From Dipteris shenzhenensis (lineage: Eukaryota > Polypodiophyta > Polypodiopsida > Gleicheniales): DNA of 64,000 bases. Below are positions 35,461 through 47,361 of this stretch, one piece after another. Within the stretch, counting starts at the first letter, position 1. Each line of letters starts with the position of its first letter. Location of the stretch: assembly GCA_047967505.1 (NCBI GenBank), contig CM106538.1, one strand, 5' to 3'. A program made the translations under genes and the position numbers. Below the pieces are notes generated by a model. The model searched no databases, was not told where the DNA came from, and worked only from the letters and a program-made list of their open reading frames with translations.

Positions 35461-37200
35461 CTCACACATGTGCATGTATGCACACTTGTATGCTTTGTTG
35501 CTCTTTTGCCTAAGAAAGGAATAGTTGGGCTATACCATTCAATGAGTGTAAAGCTAGTGTTTAACTATTGCATTATGCCAAACCAAATTAAAAGGGGTAG
35601 AATTCAATGAGGGTTCAACTAAATGGATAGTGCCAATCAGGACCGCCATCGTTAAGTTGGCCACTAGAATTGAGGGGAGCTTCCACATGCCTAATGGGAC
35701 CCCAGCGTGAATTCTTGAACCACTTGGCATTTCTACATAGGATGGTTAGCAACATCCCTTCCGCACATCTTGTAATCTCGCCCACCAGGCCAAGTTGTGT
35801 CTCAACAAGGCCATTTCGGCCCTCAGTTCCTTGTTCCACTAGATCTTGCATGTCTCATGTCTGTGCCCCGTTGCTCTTCTTGTAGTTTCGGGGCCTTCAA
35901 GCTCCCATGGCACGTAGTGCATTCTTTCCCTTCCCCCCTCATCGGCCCAGCTCGGGTTCAAAGTTTTGGTCATTCTCACACTGGTCAAGGCTTACTTCAG
36001 AGACTTTAGTAGGGTGGTAGGACAGGAGGACCGAGTTGTACACCTTGCTATTTTAGATGTGGAGCGTACCTCTATAGGGTAGTACCAAGTTGGTCACAGC
36101 GTGGGCCTTAGGTCCCTAGACCCTAGTTTGGGAGAAGTTTTGTCGTTTTGACCTCCTAATTAATAAACTCGGAATTTTACCCCCTCTAAAAGAACTAAAT
36201 GGATAGTGAAGCCAAATGAAAAACATCTAAGGATTACTCAATGTTGGGTTAAAATTAACTCGAAGCATTTTCCAATGGTTTGGACATGTAACTCAAAGAG
36301 TTGAGCTCATGCAAGCAAATTTGCCAACATGTTATAGGTCTATGGTGGACATGAGGTGGGCATAATGTTTTTTGGTAGAAGATTGTTAATTTTAGATGAA
36401 CTAAGCCTTCCCATGGAAATTTTCCATTCTTCCTTGAAACATAGATGCTATAGTTTTACCTTTAGGTAATTGTATTGTATGCACACTTGGTATGGGATGT
36501 GGTTAGATTGAGGGATGTAGACTCATGATGTGGAGTACCTATATGACTATGGAAGGCCTACCATGTTTGCATGAGATGGGAAGTGTATCATGCTAGGCAC
36601 TCGTTATGAAACTGGCCTATGGAATGCCCGTCCTGTTCATATGAGATGTGATGAATGAAATTGAGAGGTGGTTGATGCAGGCCAATGACTGATGGCAATC
36701 AAGCCATTGTTGTGGGCTAGAAGCTGTGACCTAGGTTGTAGTGATGGTGGGCCATAGAAGCTCCACCAGCTCACATGGGCATGCCGCACAATGGAAAGGG
36801 AATACGTGTGAGTGAGAAAGAGAGGACTCAAGAGAATGGCTAATCCCCATTGCCAAAAGTGAACACAAAAGTACAATCAAAAGGTCTCGCTATCCAAAAT
36901 AACAGCGAGGATGGAAAAAGCAAAGGTTTGCAACAAGAGAAAGATGGCAGGGGGGCAAGCAAAAGTTTTTACACAAGGCTGGATGACTCCTTGAGTCTTG
37001 GGAGTCACGGACATTGGGTCCAAATAGTGCATCATATACGAATCACAATCTTTGGTTGGTGATCGCTCATTCAAGTACGCCTGCAGCAGCTCTGATGAGA
37101 GACTCGTCATCCATTAAAGCATCCATTGGATCTGGACGTCCCTAATTGTGGGAGTCTTTTGTTTGCCGACTTCTAATTCAAGCTAAGATCTGAGATTTAA
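35460..37200. other. No supported gene
   Basis: Open frames at 35615-35851 (minus) and 35670-36009 (plus) are modest and unrecognised. Confidence 0.4.
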
Positions 37201-37207
37201 TTGGCTT

Positions 37208-37750
37208 TTGCGGCACGATGGGGCGCAAGTTTACTTATTACAGGCTTGCACAGCAGCTGGGGTGGAGAGAGATGTATCTATAGATGTGTCGGGAACACCC
37301 CCAGTCCCGGATGGCAGGCGATTTTCGTGCGATGTTCTTAGAGCAGAGATGGAGGTGGACCATTTGATTGATGATGAGCGAGGCATTTTTCCAATTGCAA
37401 GCTGCATCAAAGCGCATTTGGTCCAAATTCAGAAGTGTCCCGACCCGTGTGGGGGAGACTAGAGTTGTTTTGATGAATTTGTTGTATTTGTGGATGCAAA
37501 GTTTGTGTGATGCCTGAATGACGATCGATGCGCACAGCGATCGAGAGGACGACTTGTGGGGGGAAGAAAGCAAATTGATTGTTTGAGAGATGCGAAGTGT
37601 GAGGACAGTGGAGTTTAAATGACTGATGACTGGGGAGATCCATCGATGCACCCGCCTGAATTTAGCACTTCTCAGTTCTCACCCGGCGGGCCGGCCGGCC
37701 GGCCGGTCGCGGATGTTGTCGCTTGGGTGGATTACGGTAATTTACAACTC
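37208..37750. other. GC-richer island with GGCC-repeat, function unknown
   Basis: Base composition changes from AT-rich to balanced. Frames on both strands (37208-37462 plus, 37238-37651 minus) are open without recognised motifs. A (GGCC)n run lies at about 37689-37707. It could be a promoter or first-exon region of a gene to the right. Confidence 0.3.
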
Positions 37751-37783
37751 CAAACTTTACGTTTCAATTCCAATTTGCAACTC

Positions 37784-37869
37784 CAGGAATTGCAATTTGC
37801 AAAACTGATGGAGAGTTTGTTGATTTCAGGAATTGCAATTTGCAAAACTGATGGAGGTTTTGTTGATTG
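37784..37869 (+). repeat. 43-bp tandem duplication
   Basis: CAGGAATTGCAATTTGCAAA units start at 37784 and 37827; the second copy differs by about three bases. Confidence 0.9.
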
Positions 37870-40590
37870 ATTGAATCCTGTAGGGATTGATCTCTCTGGG
37901 GATGGAAAGCATTTGATTTTGGCTGAATTTACGCTCGCAGATGCTTCCGGTTATCCTCGCGTTTATCCGCTCTCGCCGCTCCCATAGTCGAGACTCGAGA
38001 GCAGCATATGCGTGCCTAGGCCCCAGACGTTTGACACAGTCGCTGGTTGCAGCATTATCTACCATGGATTTCTCTGGGCTGACGCCTGACAGCTGTGGAG
38101 TTCTTTGAATCTTTATACAAATCCTCTAGCAGGCTCTCCCCTCCTCACGGATAATAATCAATCATGCAACTGCAGAGGAAAGCGCCCGGCTCCAGCGTGC
38201 AGGACCCAGGTATTGTGCACATCTTGACCCGTCGATTGTTGCGTTGCCCAACTCGTACAAGTTTTCCGAGAGAGACAAAGAGCGAGCCTATAGTGGAGTT
38301 TCCAAATTCCGAAATTCCGAGTTCTATCTTTCAATGGAATCCCGATTCCTATGAGCTGCTATCTAAAACTCATCTTAAGATTTGCGCGTGTTGACACTGT
38401 GGTACTTATTGGGCAATGGGAAGTGGGACGTATTGTTCTTCCTCTTTTGGCCTCTAAAACGCGTAGCGGAGAAGACAAGCAGTCATCTCCCTAATAAACT
38501 TGGATCTTATTATCAAGCTATTATCACCCATTTCAAGGCACTGAGCAGGCAGGTTTTACTGTAGGTGATTTCTGGTTGGGAACTTAGCTCTCACCAAATC
38601 GATGAACAGCTCTCTGTAGATTCGTCCTTTGGAACAGAAGTTCTTAACTTGTTATCTTTGTTGGGTCCCCCGAAGCTTCGAGGGAGGACATCTATGATCT
38701 GACTATCGCCTGAGGGAAGGAGAAACACTAGACTCAAATGATTCCTGCGTACTTGTGTGGCCCTGTTTTGTTCCCCTTTGTGGCCCTGCAATGCAGACTG
38801 CACTGCAGCCGCTGCTCCAGACTCCTCAGTCCTGAATCCTGATGCTGCTCACCTGCAAGCTCTGCAAAAGGTCCCCTTCCCCACAGTGCTGCTGCTACAC
38901 CCCCCTCTCAAGCTCTGCCCTCATCGCCAAAGAGTCACTGCTCTTCACCTGACGAGAATCTCCCCAGTCCCATGGCTCAAATCGGTTTTTCAAGTTTCAA
39001 CTTGCAAGTTGCACAGAACGCTACCCCACCCCCTTCGCACAGTGCTCACACCTCCTTCGGAATACACGCTCATCATCATCTTATGTCACAATTTCTGAGC
39101 TTTCCAATTTCCCATGTCGCAAACTCCTTCTCAGTGGGCTCTGGCTGGGTGCTTCGGACTTCCTGATGTGTATATCATATCATATCATATCACCATTTCC
39201 GGTCCTTCTGATGGTTGCCTCTACATTTGATAAATATATTACGACGATTCGCAAGGGGCTCCCGCCCTCCGCGCAAATGCGAGCGACAAGTTGCATCATT
39301 GATGCCGCTGAAAATGACGAATCCAAAGGCAACCCCATTGCTGCACACCGAAGACCAACATGCATATAACCGAAAACTTTTTTCCGCGATCAGTTCTAAA
39401 GGATGAAGAAGAACCTTACATGCAAGAATCCAAAAAAGCTCACATGTCCCCCAATCAGTTTCAAAATGGAACAAGGATAGAAAAGGATTTGGGAAATGGG
39501 GAGGAATCCTCAAGGGATGGAAGGTGGAGTAAAGCCAAAGCAAGACAGGACGATTGATGTACGCAGGGGCATCTAAAGGCTAGCACTTTACAAGCATTGA
39601 TTCTGGGTGGGGGGCACTGGTGGAGGTGGTGGTAAAGCTAAAGGGCGGAGGACAGGGAGGAACTTATGAAAAGGTAAGTGCAACTGATATTGCAAAAATG
39701 GGGTACGATTTCTTCAACTCTACTCCAGAGTCGAGATTCCACATGCATCTCTAATCTTGCACCCGAGGACAAAGGTTCGTAGCCGTTTGTGTGTGCATCT
39801 CTCTATGTGTAAGTACTTATCCAGGGGCCAGGACAATCTACTGCTTATAGTTTACATTGTAAATTGTAGTTGGATTGTTTGTAGCACAGTATAATAGAAA
39901 CACCGCCGTGTAATCTACTAACATCAGTTGCTTATAGGCGTTATACAGCCTTGTGATCTACGATGAGCAGTTTTGAATTGTTTTGTTGCATTATATTAGA
40001 TTGAAGATGGCAGGACTCCAAGGAAAGCATCGCCAAAACGGGCCTTAACATCTTTGATGATGACACCGACTCGCAATCTAGACGAATCCCGTCCCGCATG
40101 TACCAGGGGATGTGAAATGAGCGCTCTCTCTCTCTCTCTCTAATGAGTCTTGGCTTTTACAGGACGTGGAAGCAAAAGATTTGCATACGCCCTGTATAAT
40201 AATGCTGAAGGAGAGGTTTGGATGTTATAGAGCAACCCAATAACGACTACGTGGAGAATCGAGATGGGGCTTTGTAACTGACTGCATGATTAGGCCCGGA
40301 TTTTGGCAGGTGTAGAAAACTTACAGTTGACTTACTCTGTCTTACCGATTCTTACGTCCAGATAGAAAAATGCTGCTTCTGCTGCTGCTCCTCTGCAACC
40401 TTCAACTATCTCATCAAGATCAACTCTTTCATCAAATCAATCATTCCAGCATATATAATTATATAACCAAAATTCTCTACAGTGCAGCATCTTCTTATTC
40501 TGAGGGGCTGTTGTTTAGGGACCTTATCCTTATATATATGTGCATATATATATTGCATGCTTCTGGTGAAACGCACTTCCTCTTCCGAGC
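37870..40590. other. Upstream region of the DUF506 gene, no gene seen
   Basis: Balanced base content with scattered small frames (38164-38394, 38757-39098) that have no motif. Contains a (CT)n tract at about 40122-40141 and AT-rich words after 40440. An upstream non-coding exon of the DUF506 gene could lie here. Confidence 0.35.
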
Positions 40591-40595
40591 AAGAA

Positions 40596-40605
40596 TATAT
40601 AAATC
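40596..40605 (+). promoter_or_regulatory. Candidate TATA box of the DUF506 gene
   Basis: TATATAAATC, in a region changing from AT-rich to pyrimidine-rich, about 640 bp before the start codon. Other TATATA words at 40527-40555 are alternatives. Confidence 0.4.
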
Positions 40606-40629
40606 TATAATCTCTGAATTCCCTCTGGT

Positions 40630-41246
40630 AGTATTTTGTAGTGTTGTGTGAGCTGCTGTTTCTTCTTCTTCTTCTTCTGCAAGCCACCCTCCTCTCCATA
40701 TCATCTTCACCTTGGCCATTATTTTTGGCAATCGCAGCAGGAAGGAGCACCCTCACTTACGCTGGCTTCTTCTGCAAGTCGCCTTCTTTTAAGCTCTGTC
40801 GGATTCTTCTGCGAGATCTCTTCTCTTCCGAGTCCTCTCCAGCATCCTCCCTGCCATTCCTCTGCCATCCCAGCAGCGAAACATCGTTTAGTATTCATCT
40901 GTCGACTTAGGCTGCAAGCAAGCCACACCCTCTCCTTCCTTCTTCCTGATCCCCCCCCCCCGCCCGTGTCTCCCCTCTGCTCAGGCAAGTACTTCTGCAG
41001 CGTGTCTTGCAACTTCTCACTTCTGCAATCCCATAGAAGCATGTTGCAGTGTTTTGGCAGCTCGGTCGTCAAGTTTTGCATTCGCTATAGAGTCCTCAGT
41101 CGTAATAGCCTGAGACTTCACCTGCAATACACCCTCCTCCCTGCGCACTCCTAGGCTTCGTGACATCGTAACCTCTGCGGCAAATCCACTCGCTCACGGC
41201 ACTCCTCCTCTCATACATTCTTGCAAGCATCGACGACCCATATACA
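40630..41246 (+). other. Long pyrimidine-rich leader with upstream open frames
   Basis: The probable 5' UTR is rich in TTCTTCTTC and CCTC words and has several upstream start codons. The longest upstream frames are 40648-41154 (168 codons) and 40641-40910 (89 codons). They show no domain and overlap each other. If transcribed as one leader they would be expected to limit translation of the main frame; a leader intron could remove them. Confidence 0.4.
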
Positions 41247-42960
41247 ATGCCCGTGCTCTTTGCCTTGCGACCTATCTCGAAAGCGACAGCCTCTTCCTCC
41301 TCCTCCCCAACGGTTGCGGCTCCCTCTCAGAAATCAGAGAAGCCGTGGGATGATCGGTACACACAGAAGCCGTCTTTTGCAGCACGCATGCCTCTCGGTT
41401 TATCGGGCTTGAAAGGAAGCCAACAGACCCAGTCTCCAGCGCGTCCGATCAGGCCTAAACAAACCACGGATCCTTCCACCCAAACAGCGCGAGCCAAGCT
41501 TTACATCAGCGAAAACCTGGACGGTGAGACAGCAGCTCCCAATTATGGCAGTAGTGGCAGCGCCCACGAGCCTAGCACGGTGTGTCTAGCGGCCATGGTG
41601 CACGAATTCATGGAGGATGCTCACGTCGGATCGTGCGGCCGCCTACGCTGCAATTGCCTGAATGGAACCCGTAATGGTGAGCCTTGTCTGCCGCTCGATC
41701 CGAATGGCGAGCCTGATGATGGTCAGCTATGCGAGATTTTGGAGGTACTTAAACGAACTTCCTCTAGGATGCTAAAGATATTCAGAATTGCGTCGAGTTT
41801 GTTTGATCTTATGTTCCTGCTACTTAACTTTTGATCAACCGAAAACAGGAAATCGTGTCTTGTACGGATGAGGTAGAATCCAGGCTGCTCGCTGATATCC
41901 TGAAGGTGCTCGACGCATGGCAAACGCGAGGTGGTCCTCTGTGCAACAGTGCGAATTGCAGCAACGAATGCTTGCTGCGCTTGGTAATGAAGAATTTGCG
42001 GCTAGCGGGGTACAATGCTGCGGTTTGTAAATCCAGATGGGAGCATTCAGGAGGATTCCCAGCAGGTGAATACGTTAGCGGATCAGTCGCTCTCGTTTGT
42101 GCGTCGCAGGATGGTCTTTGTTGAGCGATGCTCACTGAAAGTTGCGGACGAGTCGATCTTGTTTGTCATGCGTTGAATGATGGTCTCTGTGGCGATGCTT
42201 ACTGAAAGTTGGGTTGCACGCAGGTGACTATGAATACATCGACGTGATCATGGAGGGGAGCGGTCGACTGATCGTGGACACGAATTTCAGAGCTCAATTC
42301 GAAATAGCTCGAGCTTCGAGAGAGTACGATGCGCTTCTGCAGATAGTTCCCAGCATTTTGGTGAGCAGAGCGGAGCGGCTGCATGAGCTGCTCAAGATCA
42401 TGTCCGAGGCAGCCAAGCGTTCTTTGGAGGCGAAAGGCATGCATCTACCGCCGTGGAGGAAGCATTGGTACCTGCAGGCCAAATGGTTCTCCTCCTACAA
42501 GAGAACCACGAAAGAGTCGCCATATTCGCACTACTGTAGAAGCAGCGAGGAGACTGTGAGCAGAGAATTGGCAGCCATAGCGTTGAAGGGTTCACAATTT
42601 TGCAACAAGTTCAAAGAGGAGGTGGAGGGGTTCTATGAAGGGAAGGCAGCAGGAACTGGCGGAAAAGATGGGAGCAGATTGATGAGCAGACTGAGAGGTG
42701 CAGGAGGCAAGCTGACAGGGGAAGAAGGCAATCAGGGTGAAAGGGCAAAGCAGGATGAAATTGCAGTGGTGATGAGCACGGACTGGCAGCCACCGGCAGT
42801 GAAACCCAGGAAGGCCAACAGGGTTTCGGGGCTAGCTGATGCACTTAAGAAGGGTGGGGGGCTGTCCACAAGGAAATCGAACGGAATTTATGTTAAGCAG
42901 TCATCCGATCAGAAGCAGCAACAAGCTCCGAGGGTGCAATGGCCAGCTATGGCGTATTGA
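41247..42960 (+). CDS. DUF506 (PDDEXK-like) family protein, three exons
   Basis: Exons 41247-41744, 41849-42065 and 42224-42960 (GT/AG borders, phases 0 and 1) give 483 residues. The family is plant-specific and carries a PDDEXK nuclease-like fold; Arabidopsis members (RXR group) restrain root-hair growth, but no enzymatic role is established. Motifs in order: a Ser/Pro-rich N-terminus, CLAAMVHEFMED at 113-124, a CNC cluster at 135-137, LLADILKVL near 180, the hallmark GYNAAVCKSRWE followed by FPAG and DYEYIDVI (220-246, spanning intron 2), RLIVDTNFRAQFEIAR, and KGMHLPPWRKHWYLQAKW. The ~150-residue tail is basic and low in complexity. The ATG at 41247 is the first in a frame that continues into the conserved part. 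No stops or shifts were seen, so the gene looks functional. Confidence 0.93.
42082..42216 (+). repeat. Imperfect tandem duplication inside intron 2 of the DUF506 gene
   Basis: Two ~65-70-bp units share TCTTGTTTGTCATGCG-like, GATGGTCT and GATGCT-ACTGAAAGTTG words; together they make up most of the 158-bp intron. Confidence 0.65.
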
Positions 42961-43565
42961 TAATATACTCCATGGCACAACAGATGAGCACCATGAGAGT
43001 TTGAGCTCTAGTTTTTGGATGACACTCTTAACTGAGGAGTGTAAGCTAGGCAATACTGTTACCCTTCACAACTGATGAGCTTTGATGCCAATTAGCAACG
43101 TCTAGCCTAGTTTGATCCAAGCCTATATCTCAGCTGCTTTACTTGCAAAGCATGCAAGGTAGATTCATGCTTCATGCTCAGGAGTAGATCAACCGTTTAA
43201 GCCTCCCTGAAAAATCTTGCCCAGCTTCCCCTCAACAACTGGGCTGATTAGTGTAAACTCCTGCTTATTCTTCTTTTTCCCAACCTTTAGCACCATCTCC
43301 GGAAAAAAAAATCCCCCAGAAATAGCAACACCTCCGCATTAGTGCCCGTATCCCAACAAAATGCATATGCATCAACGCAACTCTATTAAATCTGGCTCAG
43401 CAAAAGCAGACAGCCTGAAGCCATATCTCGAAGTATGTGTGAAAATCGGTGGAGCACAGCAACAAGCAGCTGCCATACACCCATGAAAGATTTCTGGACT
43501 CATGAGTCCCGTCCCAGTAAGCCCCATGTGCAGCTACATGAACCTAATAAATACATGACATGAAT
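42961..43565 (+). other. 3' flank of the DUF506 gene
   Basis: Should include the 3' UTR; no clear single poly(A) signal was chosen. No other gene. Confidence 0.4.
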
Positions 43566-43569
43566 TTGT

Positions 43570-43790
43570 CAAACATACGATGAAGCTGTTTCGTGCTTTC
43601 CCTTTTACTTAAATAACTCTGGCCATGTCTCCATGTTGGAAACGACTTAAAATAATCAAACATGCAACGCAGCTGTTTCGTGCTTGCCTTGCATTTTAAT
43701 CTCTGGCTATGGGAAATGACTCGGAAGTAATCAAATATACACTGGAGCTATGTCGTGCGTGCCCTACTCTTTTCTCTCTGGTCCTCTCGG
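43570..43790 (+). repeat. Three imperfect tandem units of 75-87 bp
   Basis: Units start at 43570, 43657 and 43732, each with CAAACAT-A-G---GCTGTTTCGTGC followed by TCTGGC-ATG words. Confidence 0.75.
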
Positions 43791-43799
43791 TGAAACTTG

Positions 43800-45390
43800 G
43801 AATCGAGAATTGGCTCTCCGTCTTGCCCATCTGTACTTCGCTGAGCCATCGTGAAGAATGTATGTGCTAACAGGATTCCTTCGCCCAGCTCAACAGCAAC
43901 GTTCCAAACGTGATGTAGATACAGATGGCAATGACTTGGAGCACGAAGTTGAAAGAGAGAATCAACTATAATCCTGATTGAGTATAGTGAAATCGTAACA
44001 AAAAGAAACTTCACCAATTACATGTGAACGCAAAGTACGGTCACTTGGCTTCACTTGTGAGCATTTCACCGAGTTATACCCCTTTTCCACAGAATCTTAT
44101 GTTACCAGATTTGCTTAAAGATTGACCTCCACATTGCCGCCGGCCTTTAGAAGAGTCTCCAAAGATTGGCATCTCATGAGGCAACCTCGCATGACTTGAA
44201 TCATACAATAAGATGCAATATTTGAGCAATATTTTTAGTTTGTTTGAAGACCACCTCTCCAGGCAACCGCAAAGTCTCGGAATGAGCTTCTTGTCCTCGT
44301 CCCTTACTTCATAGCCTTACGTCTCTGACAGAGCACACTCTGAGAACTAGTTTTCCCCTTGCCTTCTTCGTAATGGCTTATCATAAAGGTGATGTTTAAA
44401 ATTAGCTATAATTGTGACTCAACATTTGGCTTCCAAAAGTGACCCTATGAGTTTTAACGACACAATTCTTGTTTCGCTTGTGTTCCCTTAGCTCTTGAAT
44501 TGAGCATGAGAAGTCATTTAAGTTATTTTCATCAGCTTGGTGCAAGTTAGGGACTCGTCTACATGGGGTTGTCCTTCTCAAAACCTTGGCTTTTTTATTG
44601 GTTTTCTTCTTTGGTCCTATTGTGTTTGTAACTGTTGCTTCTTTCAAATTGATGACATTTTGCCAATAGTCTTGTTGTCTACAATACTCTTTTAGGGTTC
44701 TCTTCTCCTTGTTTTGCTTGGATGTTTGTGTAAAGTCTCCTTCATGTCTATAGAATGCATGTTTTATGGAGAATGAAGGGTGGACAATTAATTATTGGCC
44801 AATGAATTACTAGACTTGGTGGTGGAAAGGTTTAGATAGTAGCAACAATGGATGACTAGCAGGTTGGCAACTAGAATTGATGTCGAAGTTTTGAGGGTGT
44901 GAAGGTAAGCACAATGGGAGGGTAAGTAAGGTGGGATGAGAAGACAAGGGAGAGAAATCTGTGATGGTAAGAACATGCATGTGAGGTAATGGAGGTATAA
45001 AGTGAGGGATGATGATGAAAGTTGAACAAGGAGCATTGGCTTGAGAAGGGGAGAGGAGGATAAGTTGACTTCTCCTCTACAATTGGCATTGTCCCCCTGA
45101 TCCACTTGTTGAAGTAGGGTATTGAGGCAGCGAAGTTGAAAGGGCTGTTTTTTCCGTCTAGGAAACAACTAGGTGCCCAACTATTGGCCGATGACTTTGT
45201 TTTCCCAACTATTGGCCAATGACTTTGTTATGTTCTTGCAGGAGGGTCAAGAATGATTTGTTTAACATCTTAAAGAAAATGTAAAGTGTCTTGGGTTCCA
45301 AATGTAGCTGGCCGAAAACTTCCGTCTGTAGGATAAATTCGAGCACTCTCTAGGATTGGCTCAATGAATGTCCAGTGCAGGTGGTCCAAC
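43800..45390. other. No gene seen
   Basis: Includes a 29-bp spaced direct repeat (CCCAACTATTGGCC-ATGACTTTGTT, 45176 and 45205). Small frames (44402-44647, 44788-45168, both minus) have no motif. Confidence 0.45.
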
Positions 45391-45395
45391 AAGGC

Positions 45396-46010
45396 TAAGT
45401 AATTCAGTATTTGGGAGCTCCACTAGGCCTTGAAATTACGGGCACTGCCAAGTGGTGTATTGCAGTTTGACTCAGATAGACATCCTGGTTTCGAGAACTG
45501 AATCACAACGGGCCTTGAGGGTTTCGTTTGGTGGAAAGCAAGGTTATAAGAGATCTCGAAGGCTTGTGCCATAGGGAAAGCTAGTTTCTTACTCTGAATG
45601 TGAACCATCGGCTACCAGTGTGGGGCAAGCTTGCCAAGCAAATGCTAGTGAGTCTTGTCTACCCGCTTTAGTGGAAGTTGACTAAGTTTGTCTTCCACCT
45701 CGTGTGGAATTGTGTGGTGTCGCAGGAAGGCTCACAGAAGGTTGAAGCCATTGTATAAAACTTGGGATTGGTATTTTTAGGGGTGTAGTAGAGAACTCCT
45801 TTGTTGGGAGATGCTTCGAAAATCCCCGCCACACCAATAGCTTCCTGGCCTTTGTTGCATGGTATGGTGCTCCTTGTTGTGTGGGATTTTCGAAACAAGA
45901 TGGTTTTTAAGCATCAAGTGTCAATAGGCCAGTGGGAATCTACCATCTTAGATTTGGTTAAGGGAAACTTTCGAGAGTTGAGTTGGTTATCTGCTCCAGG
46001 TCCTTGATTA
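45396..46010 (+). pseudogene. LINE-type (L1-like) 3' ORF2 relic
   Basis: QYLGAPLGLEITG (about 45405) resembles the YLGxPLG motif just after the LINE RT palm. Further on, LVSLVYPL, KFVFHLVWNCVVSQ and WPLLHGMVLLVVWDFRNKMV (45855-45914) resemble the end of plant L1-like proteins, where WxxxVWxxRN-type motifs occur near the zf-RVT region. At least four stops separate the parts. This is pattern matching by eye; a different degraded polymerase is possible. Confidence 0.45.
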
Positions 46011-47295
46011 GTCATGTGCTCCTAGAGGTTGCGATGTTCTTACCCCTAGGTAAGTTAATTGGTTATTCTACATGCAACGCTAGTCAAGGGCAAGGTGCCT
46101 AGCGCGTTCGACAATTTTTGTAATCATGGTCTTTTTTTTCTTGGGCCTAACTGCCACCTAATACAATTAGCAAGAGAAACCCCCCCCCCCCCCCCCAAAC
46201 AGGGACCCTCCCCGTTTACAAGGGATCCCAATGGCACGAGGGAGCCCTTGGATCCTTGCTAGATCAACGTACATTCTTCAAATCCCACAACGAGCCATGC
46301 AACCAATTAGAGGGCTGCCTAATGGCACCAAGCATCCAGTCAGCATGACAACGAGGTGAGCCAACCCTAAACCCATGGACAGAGGCATTAATGCATGGCT
46401 AATGGTGCATCGCCATCGCAGCGGCTATGATGGCCTACTTCAATGGTAGGACTAACGTGGCCACGCCTCAGACACGTGGAGCCAATAAAGCCAATGGACT
46501 AGGGAGAAGCCAGTTCCAACAACATGTGTGGCAGACGAACAAGTGGTCTCGAGAGCAGGGCTCAACCCCCCATGCCTCATACACAACATGTGGCCAACAA
46601 TCTGGGCAACAACCCTTGACCAGCCCGCATGGCAACGACCAGATGCACATCCAATGGAGGAGCCAAGGTGATCGAACAACAGGACACAATCACCGACAGA
46701 AATCTATAAGTCTATCGACAATGTGTTCGTGGAGGTTGTTTGGTTCATTATCACTGAGAGGTTAAGGTTGGGAACAGACAAAGTCTCGAGTGCTAAAGGG
46801 CATGAGAGGAGTCCTTAGTTCACATTAGTAGGAGTCCTGGGCAAATCTGGCACGATGTGAGGGAGCACGCAGAGGTGACTCTACCTGGGTGGAGAGAGAG
46901 TGAGCCGTATGCATTGCATAGCGCCTTGAGTGCTTGTAACCGGTTCACTACTTGTGGACACTGAAATCTGATGCATGTCCTCTCAAGTAGGCGTTGTTTT
47001 GTCTTGGACATTTGGATGTTCTACCGTGCTTTGTAAAGGGAACGAGTCGGAGTTGTGTCAGAATCCTAAAGGATTGCTTGACTGTGGTTCTTCATGTCAC
47101 ACACTTGCATGTGCTAATGAAACAATGAAGTAGCTAGTGTTCAGAGGGAAGGGCGTGTGGGTAGAACAGCCAAGGAGATGTCTGTTAGTTGTGATTCAGT
47201 ATTGGGAGGAAGGAGCATGCTTATTTGTTGATTCTTGTGTGTAAGTCTTCTATATACCTAGCTGGATTGAAGGGAGGGTCAATCAGCATGGCATG
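46011..47295. other. No supported gene; poly-C tract
   Basis: A C run of about 18 lies at 46180-46197. Open frames at 46427-46765 (plus) and 46452-46689 (minus) lack motifs. Confidence 0.45.
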
Positions 47296-47298
47296 GGC

Positions 47299-47361
47299 TT
47301 CGTGGTTAGCTCGACTGGTTTCCAAAATAGGGCATAAGAGTTCGAATCCTAGCCCCGACCC
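47299..47361 (+). repeat. tRNA-like SINE head (A and B boxes)
   Basis: An A-box-like TTAGCTCGACTGG (47306-47318) and a B-box-like GAGTTCGAATCC (47338-47349) are present, with GGGCTT near the start and AGCCCC after the B box. The spacing is shorter than in a real tRNA and the T stem does not pair well. This fits the promoter head of a SINE, or a degenerate tRNA pseudogene, rather than a working tRNA. Confidence 0.4.
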
